From Nocardioides nitrophenolicus (GTDB lineage Bacteria; Actinomycetota; Actinomycetes; Propionibacteriales; Nocardioidaceae): a DNA stretch of 64,000 nt. The notes under the pieces are model-generated. The model was not told where the DNA came from, searched no databases, and was given only the letters and a program-made list of their open reading frames with translations. The DNA lies in NCBI RefSeq assembly GCF_016907515.1, contig NZ_JAFBBY010000001.1, forward strand, positions 372,001 to 436,000. Direction: 5' to 3'. The position numbers were made by a program, and so were the translations under genes. This document shows, piece after piece, positions 27,175 through 36,460 of the stretch. Within the stretch, counting starts at the first letter, position 1. Every line of letters begins with the position of its first letter.

Positions 27175-27254
27175 GCGAGCAATCTAGAACAGGTTTCAGG
27201 TGGCCGCGAGGGGGTGGGGCTGGGCTCGTCTTGCTCGCGGGTCGGAAGACTCTC

Positions 27255-27315
27255 GGGTCGGCGCGCTGCGCGAGGGACTCACGGTGTTGGTTTGGCTCGC
27301 TCCGCTCGCATGTCG
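27255..27315. repeat. Tandem intergenic repeat, copy A
   Basis: The first 41 bases match copy B (27438-27502) at 38 positions; both begin gggtcggcgcgct and include gagggactcacggtg. The similarity continues through a Gly/Cys-rich ctcgct...gcatgtcg tail with small gaps. In copy A the next bases are a hairpin; in copy B the unit runs straight on into gaaaccccc. Confidence 0.7.
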
Positions 27316-27407
27316 CGCCGCCTTTTGGCGCCGTTTCTTCCTCCCCCGCGCGCTCCCTCGTTCCTCGGTCGCACGCTCCTCCGTGCAGAAACGGCGGGCG
27401 GCGCGAC
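27312..27407. repeat. Hairpin insertion inside repeat copy A
   Basis: Outer arms gtcgcgccgcc (27312-27322) and ggcggcgcgac (27397-27407) pair perfectly. Inner arms gccgtttct (27330-27338) and agaaacggc (27387-27395) also pair perfectly, with a 7-nt bulge on the left side and one base on the right. The sequence after it, ggaaaaccccc, matches what follows copy B directly, so the hairpin looks inserted. Confidence 0.6.
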
Positions 27408-27437
27408 GGAAAACCCCCGCGTGGCTGGCGTGATGCC

Positions 27438-27502
27438 GGGTCGGCGCGCTACGCGAGGGACTCACGGTGCTTGTTTGGCGCTCGCTGCGCTCGCGCATGT
27501 CG
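27438..27502. repeat. Tandem intergenic repeat, copy B
   Basis: The uninterrupted copy of the unit described at 27255-27315, with three substitutions in the first 41 bases. It ends 38 bases before the glycerate kinase stop codon. Confidence 0.7.
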
Positions 27503-27540
27503 GAAACCCCCTTCGGGGCTGGTGCGCTGCGGGGGTCTGC

Positions 27541-28626
27541 TCAGCTCGACCAGGTGCGCGCGACCCGGGCGGCGAGGTCGGCCAACGCGCCCGCGGGGTC
27601 GGCGAAGGCGCGCTCCTCGCCGACCGCGTCGACGAGCGAGTACGCCGCGTCCATGCCGAGCGCGCGCATCTCCCGCGAGCCGACCAGGACCTGGCCGGCC
27701 AGCGCCACGCAGGGACGCAGGGCGTCCGCGGCCACCGCGGCCACGCCGGCCGGGACCTTGCCGGCACGGCTGCTGAAGTCGAAGGCGCCCTCGCCGGTGA
27801 TCACCAGGTCGGCCTGGCGCGCCTGGCGGGCCAGGCCGACCGCCTCGGCGACCAGCTCGATGCCGGAGACCCGGGTGCCGCCGAGCAGCATCAGGGCGAA
27901 GCCGAGGCCGCCGGCGGCGCCCGCGCCGGGCTCGAGGGCGACCCGGCGGTCGGTCGCGGCCGCGAACCGCTCCAGGAAGCCGTCGAGCAGCACCTGGGTC
28001 TCCTCGTCGAGCCCCTTCTGCGGGCCGAAGGTCTTGCTCGCGCCGAACAGCCCGGTCAGCGGGTTGTCGACGTCGGTCGCCGCGATGATCTCCACGCCGT
28101 CGACCAGGCCGCGCGGGATGCTCAGGTCGACCCGGCTGACGCCGTCGAGGAAGATCCCGCCGACGTCGAGCGCCACGTCGGCGTCCGCGCCGAGCGCGGC
28201 CAGCAGGCCGGCGCCGCCGTCGTTGGTGCCCGAGCCGCCGAGGCCGACCACGATCCGGCGTGCCCCGGCGTTGACCGCCTCCAGGAGCAGCCGGCCGACG
28301 CCGACCGTCGTACCGAACTCACCGAGCCTGCCCCCGGTCAGGTGCACCCCGCAGACCTGGGCGCTCTCGATGTAGACCGTCTCGCCGACCGCGAGGATCG
28401 TGGCCGGCACCTCGTGGCCCTGCGGCGCCTCCCCCACCACGGCCAGCAGCTCGCCGCCGAGGGTCGCGTGCAGGACGTCGACGAAGCCCGGCCCCCCGTC
28501 CGACATCGGCGCGAGCGCCAGCTCGTCGTCGGGAGCCTGCCGGCGCCAGCCGGCCGCGATCGCCTCCGCGGCCTCGACGGCCGTGAGGGTGCCCGCGAAC
28601 TTGTCGGGGGCGACCAGAATCCGCAT
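27541..28626 (-). CDS. Glycerate kinase, GlxK type
   Basis: Phosphorylates glycerate with ATP, feeding glyoxylate or serine breakdown into glycolysis. The 361-residue protein shows family hallmarks: ILVAPDKFAGTLTA at the N-terminus, PMSDGGPGFVD, VGLGGSGTNDGGAGLLAALG, and LVITGEGAFD followed by GKVPAGVA. The usual length is about 370. ATG 28626 diverges from the acetyltransferase at 28662. No other glyoxylate genes are nearby. Confidence 0.93.
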   Translation of the reverse strand: MRILVAPDKFAGTLTAVEAAEAIAAGWRRQAPDDELALAPMSDGGPGFVDVLHATLGGELLAVVGEAPQGHEVPATILAVGETVYIESAQVCGVHLTGGRLGEFGTTVGVGRLLLEAVNAGARRIVVGLGGSGTNDGGAGLLAALGADADVALDVGGIFLDGVSRVDLSIPRGLVDGVEIIAATDVDNPLTGLFGASKTFGPQKGLDEETQVLLDGFLERFAAATDRRVALEPGAGAAGGLGFALMLLGGTRVSGIELVAEAVGLARQARQADLVITGEGAFDFSSRAGKVPAGVAAVAADALRPCVALAGQVLVGSREMRALGMDAAYSLVDAVGEERAFADPAGALADLAARVARTWSS

Positions 28627-28661
28627 GCGTCACATCATGGGGGACGGCTACCGTCGCCGAC

Positions 28662-29534
28662 GTGCGCGACGTGCTGATCCGCCCGATGACCGACGCCGAC
28701 GTCCCCGAGGCCGAGCGGATCAGCGATGACGCCTTCTTCGCCCTCGACACCGCGCAGCGGGTCCCCGCGGCGGCCCCACCCCAGCGCCGCTCCCCCGTGC
28801 AGAGCGGGGCATGGGAGGCCCGGACCCGCGGCTTCCTCGCCTCCGACCCCGACGGCTCGTGGGTCGCCGAGCAGGACGGCGAGCTGGTCGGCTTCGCCAC
28901 CAGCTTCCGCCGCGAGCAGGTGTGGTGCCTGGCGACCTTCGCGGTGCGCCCGGGCCTGCAGGGCGCCGGGATCGGCGCCCGGGTCCTCGACGCCGCGGTC
29001 GCGTACGGCGCCGACCGGCCCCGCGGGATGCTCGCCGCCTCGGTCGACCCGCGGGCGCTGCGCCGCTACCACCAGGCCGGGTTCCGGCTGCACCCCCAGC
29101 TCACGCTCCACGGCGCCGTCGACCGCACGGCCCTGCCGGCGGTGCACGGCGTACGCGAGGGCGGGGCCGACGACCTGGCCTGGATGGACGACCTCGACCG
29201 GGCCCTGCGGGGCGGGCCGCACGGGCCCGACCACGAGCGGCTGCTGGGCGCCGGCCGGCTGGTCGTGGCGAGCGACCGGTCGGGCTACGCCTACACGAAC
29301 GGCCGGATGCTCGCGCTGCTCGCCGCCCGTGACGAGGACACCGCCCGCACCCTGCTCTGGGAGTGCCTGGCGAGCGCCGAGGAGCGCTACGAGGCCGCCC
29401 ACGTCACGTCGGCGAACTACTGGGCGGTCGAGGTCGCGCTCAGCGCCCGACTGGACCTGGTCGCCCGCGGGTACCTCGGCCTGCGCGGCATGGCGCCCCC
29501 GGCGCCGTACGTCCACCACGGGGCGCTGCTGTAG
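28662..29534 (+). CDS. GNAT-family N-acetyltransferase
   Basis: A 290-residue protein whose N-terminal half is a complete GNAT domain: it opens VLIRPMTDADVPEAERI, and the acetyl-CoA loop is LATFAVRPGLQGAGIGARVL (about 90-109). The C-terminal half (from about residue 170) resembles a second, degenerate GNAT-like fold without a clear acetyl-CoA loop, as in tandem-GNAT proteins. The substrate is unknown. It starts at GTG 28662 and is followed 28 nt later by nadA on the same strand. Confidence 0.82.
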   Translation: MRDVLIRPMTDADVPEAERISDDAFFALDTAQRVPAAAPPQRRSPVQSGAWEARTRGFLASDPDGSWVAEQDGELVGFATSFRREQVWCLATFAVRPGLQGAGIGARVLDAAVAYGADRPRGMLAASVDPRALRRYHQAGFRLHPQLTLHGAVDRTALPAVHGVREGGADDLAWMDDLDRALRGGPHGPDHERLLGAGRLVVASDRSGYAYTNGRMLALLAARDEDTARTLLWECLASAEERYEAAHVTSANYWAVEVALSARLDLVARGYLGLRGMAPPAPYVHHGALL

Positions 29535-29562
29535 CGCTGTGCACCCAAACTAGACTGCGCTC

Positions 29563-30738
29563 ATGACCACCGTGGACCTCCCGCTGCTGCCCCTGGGCCG
29601 CGGCACGGACGCGCTCTCCGAGCGCGGCGTCGACTGCCCCGGCGACCTGCCGGCGCCCTCCGACCCCGATCTGGTGGCGCGGGCCCGCGCGGCCAAGGAC
29701 AAGCTGGGTGACCGGCTCTTCGTGCTCGGGCACCACTACCAGCGCGACGAGGTCATCCAGTTCGCCGACGTGACCGGCGACTCCTTCAAGCTCGCCCGCG
29801 ACGCGGCGGCGCGCCCGGACGCGGAGTTCATCGTGTTCTGCGGCGTGCACTTCATGGCCGAGTCCGCCGACATCCTCACCGGCCCCGACCAGAAGGTCAT
29901 CCTGCCCGACCTCGCCGCGGGCTGCTCGATGGCCGACATGGCGCGGATCGCCCAGGTCGAGCGCGCCTGGGAGGCGCTGGCGGCGGCCGGCATCCAGGAC
30001 CAGGTCGTCCCGGTCACCTACATGAACTCCAGCGCCGCCATCAAGGCGTTCTGCGGCCGCAACGGCGGCGTCGTGTGCACCTCGTCCAACGCCGAGGTCG
30101 CCCTCGACTGGGCCTTCGAGCAGAAGGGCCCCGACACCAAGGTCCTGTTCCTGCCCGACCAGCACCTCGGCCGCAACACCGCCGTGCTCCAGCTCGGCTA
30201 CTCCCTCGACGAGTGCGTCGTGTGGAACCCGCTGCTGCCCAACGGCGGCCTCACCGCCGAGGAGCTCGCGGGCGCCCGGATGATCCTGTGGAAGGGCCAC
30301 TGCTCGGTCCACGGCCGGTTCTCCGCCGACGTCGTCGACGAGCTGCGCGCCAAGGTGCCCGACCTCAACGTCCTGGTCCACCCCGAGTGCCAGCACGACG
30401 TGGTGCTCATGGCCGACCTGGTGGGCTCCACCGAGTTCATCATCAAGACCATCGAGGCGGCGCCGGCCGGCTCGAGCTGGGCGATCGGCACCGAGCTCAA
30501 CCTGGTGCAGCGCCTCGCCGACGCGCATCCCGACAAGAACATCATGTTCCTCGACCGCAACGTCTGCTACTGCTCGACGATGAACCGGATCGACCTGCCC
30601 CACTTCGTCTGGGCGCTGGAGAACCTGGTCGAGGGCGTCGTCGTCAACCAGATCGAGGTCGACCCGCAGACCGAGGCCGACGCGCTCACCGCGCTGCAGC
30701 GGATGCTCGACCTGCCCGGGAAGTCCCACCGTGACTGA
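29563..30738 (+). CDS. nadA: Quinolinate synthase A
   Basis: Condenses iminoaspartate with dihydroxyacetone phosphate to quinolinate for NAD synthesis, using a 4Fe-4S cluster. The 391-residue product shows LGHHYQRDEVIQFAD (substrate histidines), FCGVHFMAES (Cys93), HPECQHDVV (Cys276), and CYCSTMNRI (335-343). A family tract, KGHCSVHGRF, is also present. No nadB or nadC is seen here, so the other de novo NAD genes lie elsewhere. The stop overlaps the PhnA-like gene by 8 nt. Confidence 0.95.
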   Translation: MTTVDLPLLPLGRGTDALSERGVDCPGDLPAPSDPDLVARARAAKDKLGDRLFVLGHHYQRDEVIQFADVTGDSFKLARDAAARPDAEFIVFCGVHFMAESADILTGPDQKVILPDLAAGCSMADMARIAQVERAWEALAAAGIQDQVVPVTYMNSSAAIKAFCGRNGGVVCTSSNAEVALDWAFEQKGPDTKVLFLPDQHLGRNTAVLQLGYSLDECVVWNPLLPNGGLTAEELAGARMILWKGHCSVHGRFSADVVDELRAKVPDLNVLVHPECQHDVVLMADLVGSTEFIIKTIEAAPAGSSWAIGTELNLVQRLADAHPDKNIMFLDRNVCYCSTMNRIDLPHFVWALENLVEGVVVNQIEVDPQTEADALTALQRMLDLPGKSHRD

Positions 30739-31099
30739 CGCCCAGCCCGCCTGTCCGGAGTGCTCGGGTGCGTACGCGTACGCCATGGGTGACCTGCTCG
30801 TCTGCCCGGAGTGCGCCCACGAGTGGTCGCCGGCCGAGGCGGCCGCGGCGGCCGACGAGGCGGCGGCCGCGGGCGTCGTGCGCGACGCCAACGGGAACCC
30901 GCTCGCCGAGGGCGACGACGTGATCGTGGTCAAGGACCTCCCCGTCAAGGGAGCGCCCAAGCCGATCAAGTCCGGCACCAAGGTCCGCAACATCCGCCTC
31001 GTCGCCCCCGACCTCCGGGTCGGCGACCACGACCTCGACTGCAAGGTCGACGGGTTCGGTCCGATGCAGCTCAAGTCCAGCCTGGTCCGGAAGGCCTGA
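30731..31099 (+). CDS. PhnA/YjdM-like zinc-ribbon protein
   Basis: A 122-residue two-domain protein: an N-terminal zinc ribbon with CPECSGAY and CPECAHEW (four cysteines, about residues 8-28), an Ala-rich linker, and a C-terminal SH3-like domain with DVIVVKDLPVKG and KVDGFGPMQLKSSLV. E. coli YjdM (formerly PhnA) has this layout; despite the old name it is not a proven phosphonate hydrolase. GTG 30731 overlaps the end of nadA; the next gene begins 2 nt after its stop. Confidence 0.9.
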   Translation: MTDAQPACPECSGAYAYAMGDLLVCPECAHEWSPAEAAAAADEAAAAGVVRDANGNPLAEGDDVIVVKDLPVKGAPKPIKSGTKVRNIRLVAPDLRVGDHDLDCKVDGFGPMQLKSSLVRKA

Positions 31100-31101
31100 T
31101 C

Positions 31102-31698
31102 GTGTTCAAGCGCACCAAGTCCCCCGCCGCCGCCGAGCCGGCCGCCCCTGCCGCCGAGGGCAAGCCCGGCGGCAAGGGCCGCCCGACGCCGACCCGCAAG
31201 GAGGCGGAGGCCGCCGCGAAGGCCCGGGCCAAGGCCCCGACCGACCGGCGCGAGGCCTCGCGCCGCCAGCGGGAGTTCCGCGCCGAGGAGAGCCGCAAGA
31301 TCCGCCAGGGCATGAAGGCCGGCGACGAGCGCTACTTCCTGCCCCGCGACAAGGGCCGGGTGCGGCGGTTCATCCGCGACTACGTCGACCGCCGGTTCTC
31401 CATCGTCGAGATGGTCATCCCGCTGATGATCGTCGGCCTGATGCTCGGCTACACCGGCAGCTCCGCGCTCGTGCAGGCCAGCAGCATGGTGCTGCTCGCC
31501 ACCGTGCTGTTCGTGGTCACCGACATGCTCGTGCTCCGCTTCCGGCTGCGCCGCGAGCTCAAGCAGCGCTTCCCCGACGAGCCGCTCAAGGGCACGACCT
31601 ACTACGCCCTGACCCGGTCGATGCAGATGAAGTTCATGCGGCTGCCCAAGGCGCGGGTCAAGATCGGCCAGCCGCTTCCTGACGACTACGACCGCTAG
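31102..31698 (+). CDS. DUF3043 membrane protein
   Basis: A 198-residue actinobacterial protein of unknown role. The first half is very charged and probably cytoplasmic (TRKEAEAAAKARAKAPTD, and MKAGDERYFLPRDKGRVRRF, a family hallmark). Two hydrophobic helices follow (about 100-120 and 128-148), then a basic tail. GTG 31102 follows the PhnA-like stop by 2 nt, with a GGAAGG box upstream, so it belongs to the same operon as nadA. Presence of DUF3043 is itself an actinobacterial marker. Confidence 0.9.
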   Translation: MFKRTKSPAAAEPAAPAAEGKPGGKGRPTPTRKEAEAAAKARAKAPTDRREASRRQREFRAEESRKIRQGMKAGDERYFLPRDKGRVRRFIRDYVDRRFSIVEMVIPLMIVGLMLGYTGSSALVQASSMVLLATVLFVVTDMLVLRFRLRRELKQRFPDEPLKGTTYYALTRSMQMKFMRLPKARVKIGQPLPDDYDR

Positions 31699-31717
31699 CC
31701 CGGGTAGGTTGCGGCGG

Positions 31718-32374
31718 GTGAAGCTCATCGCCGCGCTGCACGGGCCCGGTCCCGCCCTGCTCGAGCCCGCCTTCCGCGCCGAGGTCGCCACAGCCGGCGC
31801 CACCCGGCTGCAGGTCAATCTCGACGACGACGCGGTCGCCCCGGCGTTGCGCTTCGGCCCCGGTACGCCGATCACCGCCGTGGTCACCGCGTGGACCGAG
31901 GCCGACCCCGCGGGCCTGCTGGCCGTCGTACGACGGCACGACGCGGACGCCCACGCCTGGTCGGTCGACGAGCGGGAGCCCCTGGTCCCGCCCGCGGTGG
32001 CCGACGGCGTCCGCGCCGACGCGCTCGCGAACCTGGCCTTCCTGCGCCGGCCGCCGTCGCTGCCGCATGCCGCGTGGCTCGCCGACTGGCTGGACCGGCA
32101 CACCCAGGTGGCGATCGACACCCAGGGCACCTTCGGCTACGTCCAGAACCCGGTCGTCGAGCATCTGACCGATGGTGGGCAGGACGTGGCGGGGATCGTC
32201 GAGGAGCTGTTCCCGATGGCCGCGATGGCCGACCAGCACGCCTTCTACGGCAGCGGCGGCGACGAGGCCGAGCTCCAGCGCCGGTTCACGACGCTGATGG
32301 ACAGCTGCGCCCGCTTCGGCGCGGCCGAGGGGCTCGACCTGGTGCCGACCAGCCGCTACGTGTTCGCGCTGTAG
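31718..32374 (+). CDS. Hypothetical protein, possibly EthD-like
   Basis: A 218-residue soluble protein that I do not recognise with confidence. It opens MKLIAALHGPGPALLEPAFR and has a central AWLADWLDRHTQVAIDTQGT segment, then LFPMAAMADQHAFYGSGGD and MDSCARFGA. Two ferredoxin-like halves can be imagined, as in dimeric alpha-beta barrel proteins of the EthD type. I chose GTG 31718; a TTG 9 nt upstream is less likely. It follows DUF3043 by 19 nt and converges with the aldo/keto reductase. Confidence 0.6.
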   Translation: MKLIAALHGPGPALLEPAFRAEVATAGATRLQVNLDDDAVAPALRFGPGTPITAVVTAWTEADPAGLLAVVRRHDADAHAWSVDEREPLVPPAVADGVRADALANLAFLRRPPSLPHAAWLADWLDRHTQVAIDTQGTFGYVQNPVVEHLTDGGQDVAGIVEELFPMAAMADQHAFYGSGGDEAELQRRFTTLMDSCARFGAAEGLDLVPTSRYVFAL

Positions 32375-32387
32375 CCCTCAGCCACGC

Positions 32388-33398
32388 TCAGCCCAGGATC
32401 TCGGAGCGCCGCGGCGAGCGGGTGAGCGAGGGATCGGTGGTGACGACGCCGTCCAGCGCCCGGTCGATCGCGGCGAGCGTGTCGGCGTCGAGGCGGACGC
32501 CGGCGGCCTTGACGTTCTCGGTCACCTGGTCGGGTCGGCTGGCGCCGATGATCGCGGCCGAGACGTTGTCGTTCTGGAGCACCCAGGCGACCGCCAACTG
32601 GGCCAACGAGAGCCCGGACTCCTCGGCGATCGGGCGCAGCAGCTGGACCCGCTCGAGCACGTCGTCGCGCAGCCAGCGGCTGATGTCGTTGGCCCCGCCC
32701 TTCTCGTCGGTGGCCCGCGAGCCGGCTGGCGGCGCCTGGCCGGGCAGGTACTTGCCGGTGAGCACGCCCTGCGCGATCGGCGACCAGACGATCTGGCCGA
32801 TGCCGAGCTCCTCGCAGGCCGGAACCACCTCGGACTCGATGACCCGCCAGAGCATGGAGTACTGCGGCTGGTTGGACACCAGCGGCACCCGCAGCTCACG
32901 AGCCAGCTCGGCGGCGGCGCGGATCTCCTCGGCGCGCCACTCCGAGACGCCGATGTAGAGGGCCTTTCCCGACCGGACGACGTCCGCGAACGCCAGCATG
33001 GTCTCCTCGAGCGGCGTCTCGTGGTCGTAGCGGTGGGCCTGGTAGAGGTCGACGTAGTCGGTGCCGAGGCGGCGCAGCGAGCCGTCGATCGACTCCAGGA
33101 TGTGCTTGCGCGAGAGGCCGTGGTCGTTGTGCCTGCCGGGCCCGGTCGGCCAGAAGACCTTGGTGAAGATCTCCAGGCCCTCGCGCCGCTCGCCGGCCAG
33201 CGCCCGCCCGAGGACGGTCTCGGCGGCGGTGTTGGCATAGACGTCGGCGGTGTCGAAGGTGGTGATCCCCTCGTCCAGCGCCCGGCGGACGCAGGCCAGC
33301 GCGCCGTCCTCCTCGACCTGGGAGCCGTGGGTGATCCAGTTGCCGTAGGCGATGGCCGAGATGCGGAGGCCACTCGCCCCGAGGTTGCGAATCTCCAT
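32388..33398 (-). CDS. Aldo/keto reductase
   Basis: An NADPH-dependent reductase of aldehydes or ketones with a TIM-barrel fold, 336 residues from ATG 33398. The catalytic tetrad is complete: Asp49 and Tyr54 (FDTADVYAN), Lys80 (IFTKVF) and His122 (YQAHRYD). The cofactor region appears as IIGASRPDQVTENV. The sequence resembles the voltage-gated K-channel beta-subunit/YghZ-like branch of the family. The open frame extends well upstream but that part is a shadow of the divergent gene. It is divergent from a GNAT gene across 52 nt. Confidence 0.9.
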   Translation of the reverse strand: MEIRNLGASGLRISAIAYGNWITHGSQVEEDGALACVRRALDEGITTFDTADVYANTAAETVLGRALAGERREGLEIFTKVFWPTGPGRHNDHGLSRKHILESIDGSLRRLGTDYVDLYQAHRYDHETPLEETMLAFADVVRSGKALYIGVSEWRAEEIRAAAELARELRVPLVSNQPQYSMLWRVIESEVVPACEELGIGQIVWSPIAQGVLTGKYLPGQAPPAGSRATDEKGGANDISRWLRDDVLERVQLLRPIAEESGLSLAQLAVAWVLQNDNVSAAIIGASRPDQVTENVKAAGVRLDADTLAAIDRALDGVVTTDPSLTRSPRRSEILG

Positions 33399-33450
33399 GC
33401 CCCCGACCCTAGTGCGCCGGGCCACACCGAGGCCCTGACAGGATGGCCGC

Positions 33451-33969
33451 ATGGTCGTTTCCGACGTCTCCGTCCGGGTCGCCTGGCCCGCCGACGCCAC
33501 CGGGATCGCGGCGGTCCAGCTGCGCGCCTGGCAGCAGCGGTACGCCAACGGTCCGGCCGTCGACGCCCCGACCCTCGCCGAGGCCTGGCGCCAGTCCCTC
33601 TCCCGGCCCCCGGAGGCCCGGCACCGCGCACTGGTCGCGCTGGCCGGCGACCAGGTGGTCGGCTTCGCCCTGACCGGTCCGAGCCCGGACCCCGACGCCG
33701 ACCCCGCCACCGACGGCGAGCTGGCCGAGTTCACCGTCGACCCCGACGCCACCCGGGCCGGCCACGGCTCGCGGCTGCTGCAGGCCGGCGCCGACACCCT
33801 GGGCGCCGACGGCTTCACCCGCGCCGTGTGCTGGGTGGACACCACCGACGACGTGCTCCGGGCGTTCCTGACCAGCGCCGGCTGGGCGGCCGACGGCGCG
33901 AGCCGCGAGCTCGCCGACGAGTCCGGTACGACGGTCAAGCAGGTCCGGCTGCACACCGCCCTGGCCTAG
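33451..33969 (+). CDS. GNAT-family N-acetyltransferase
   Basis: A 172-residue single-domain acetyltransferase. It opens VSVRVAWPADATGIAAVQLR, has the beta-bulge strand ELAEFTVDPDATRAGHGSRL with its acetyl-CoA loop, and ends with AFLTSAGWAADG, where many members have GF. The Gly pattern of the loop (RAGHGSRLLQ) is slightly degenerate. The substrate is unknown. ATG 33451 is the start; azlC follows after 12 nt, suggesting co-transcription. Confidence 0.82.
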   Translation: MVVSDVSVRVAWPADATGIAAVQLRAWQQRYANGPAVDAPTLAEAWRQSLSRPPEARHRALVALAGDQVVGFALTGPSPDPDADPATDGELAEFTVDPDATRAGHGSRLLQAGADTLGADGFTRAVCWVDTTDDVLRAFLTSAGWAADGASRELADESGTTVKQVRLHTALA

Positions 33970-33981
33970 GGTGTCTCGCCC

Positions 33982-34644
33982 GTGAGCGAGCCGACCCGGC
34001 GCACCGTGCTCCGCGACAGCCTCGGCGTCGCGATCGCGACCGGCACCTACGGCCTCAGCTTCGGCGCGGTCGGCGTGGCGTCGGGCCTGAGCCTGGCCCA
34101 GACCTGCGCGCTGTCGCTGGTGATGTTCACGGGGGCGTCGCAGTTCGCGCTGGCCGGCGTCCTGGGCTCCGGTGGCACGCCGCTCGCCGGTGCGCTCACC
34201 GCGCTGCTGCTCGGTACCCGCAACTCGCTCTACGGGCTGCGCTTGGCTCCGCTGCTGGGCTACCGCGGCTGGCGCCGGTACGCCGCCGCCCAGGTCCTCA
34301 TCGACGAGTCGACGGCGATGGCGGTGACCCGGCCGAGCCGAGAGCTGGCGCGCGCCGGCTTCCTCACCACCGGGGTGACCATCTTCGTGCTGTGGAATCT
34401 CACCACGCTCGTCGGCGCGCTCGCCGGCGAGCACCTCGGCGATCCCCGTGACCTGGGCCTGGACGCGGCCGTCGGGGCCGCCTTCCTGGCCCTGCTGTGG
34501 CCGCGGCTGACGACGCCGGTGCTCAAGGCGACCGCGGCCCTGGCCGCGCTGGTGGCCGCCGGCGCGGTGACGGTGACCCCGGCCGGCGTACCCGTGCTGG
34601 TCGCCGCGGGCGTGGCGGTGCTGGTGGGAGCGCTGACCCGATGA
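33982..34644 (+). CDS. azlC: AzlC-family amino-acid exporter, large subunit
   Basis: Large membrane subunit of a branched-chain amino-acid exporter, 220 residues. Family features are FGAVGVASGLSLAQT, LVMFTGASQFALAGVLG and LLGTRNSLYGLRLAPLL, with DESTAMAV in the fourth or fifth helix. Five or six helices are expected. GTG 33982 is the start. The stop overlaps the azlD start (ATGA), the standard arrangement for this two-component exporter. The actual substrate may be another hydrophobic amino acid. Confidence 0.92.
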   Translation: MSEPTRRTVLRDSLGVAIATGTYGLSFGAVGVASGLSLAQTCALSLVMFTGASQFALAGVLGSGGTPLAGALTALLLGTRNSLYGLRLAPLLGYRGWRRYAAAQVLIDESTAMAVTRPSRELARAGFLTTGVTIFVLWNLTTLVGALAGEHLGDPRDLGLDAAVGAAFLALLWPRLTTPVLKATAALAALVAAGAVTVTPAGVPVLVAAGVAVLVGALTR

Positions 34645-34946
34645 TGTGGTGGGCCGTGCTCGGCGCCGGCGTGGGCTGCTACCTGCTCAAGCTGGCCGGC
34701 CTCTCGGTGCCGCCGCGGGTGCTCGGCAACCCGCTCGTGGCGCGGATCGCCGACCTGATCCCGGTGGCGCTGCTGGCCGCACTGGTGACCGTGCAGGTGC
34801 TCGCGGCGCCCGAGGGCCGGGCGCTGGTGCTCGACGCGCGGGTGCTCGCGCTGGGCGTGGCGGTGCTGCTCCTGCTCGCCCGCGCGCCCTTCCTGGTCGT
34901 GGTCTTCGGCGCGGCGGCGGTGGCCGCCCTCGTGCGGCTGCTCTGA
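34641..34946 (+). CDS. azlD: AzlD-family amino-acid exporter, small subunit
   Basis: A 101-residue membrane protein with three or four helices and the AzlD pattern: GCYLLKLAGLSVPPRVL, then IADLIPVALLAALVTVQVL. It partners AzlC, whose stop it overlaps. It converges with dapB, leaving only 5 nt between the two stops. Confidence 0.9.
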   Translation: MMWWAVLGAGVGCYLLKLAGLSVPPRVLGNPLVARIADLIPVALLAALVTVQVLAAPEGRALVLDARVLALGVAVLLLLARAPFLVVVFGAAAVAALVRLL

Positions 34947-34951
34947 CCCCG

Positions 34952-36391
<1,440 letters not shown>

Positions 36392-36460
36392 TCACCTCTC
36401 GGTCCTCTCTCACCGCCTCGGCGCGCGTGCTCGTCCTGACCGGCGAGACCCTGGAGAGAC

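Larger units (their letters stand above)
27175..27540. other. Gene-free repeat region
   Basis: This 366-base stretch has no credible gene: frames are short, repetitive and lack usual codon bias. It contains two copies of a unit of about 62 bases and, within the first unit, a long hairpin; these are listed separately. It divides the DUF4334 gene from the glycerate kinase gene. Confidence 0.7.

Noticed and set aside
27190..27540. Short open frames in the repeat region as possible genes.
   Set aside because: They cross the repeats and hairpin, have no convincing start context, and their products have no codon bias like that of real neighbours.
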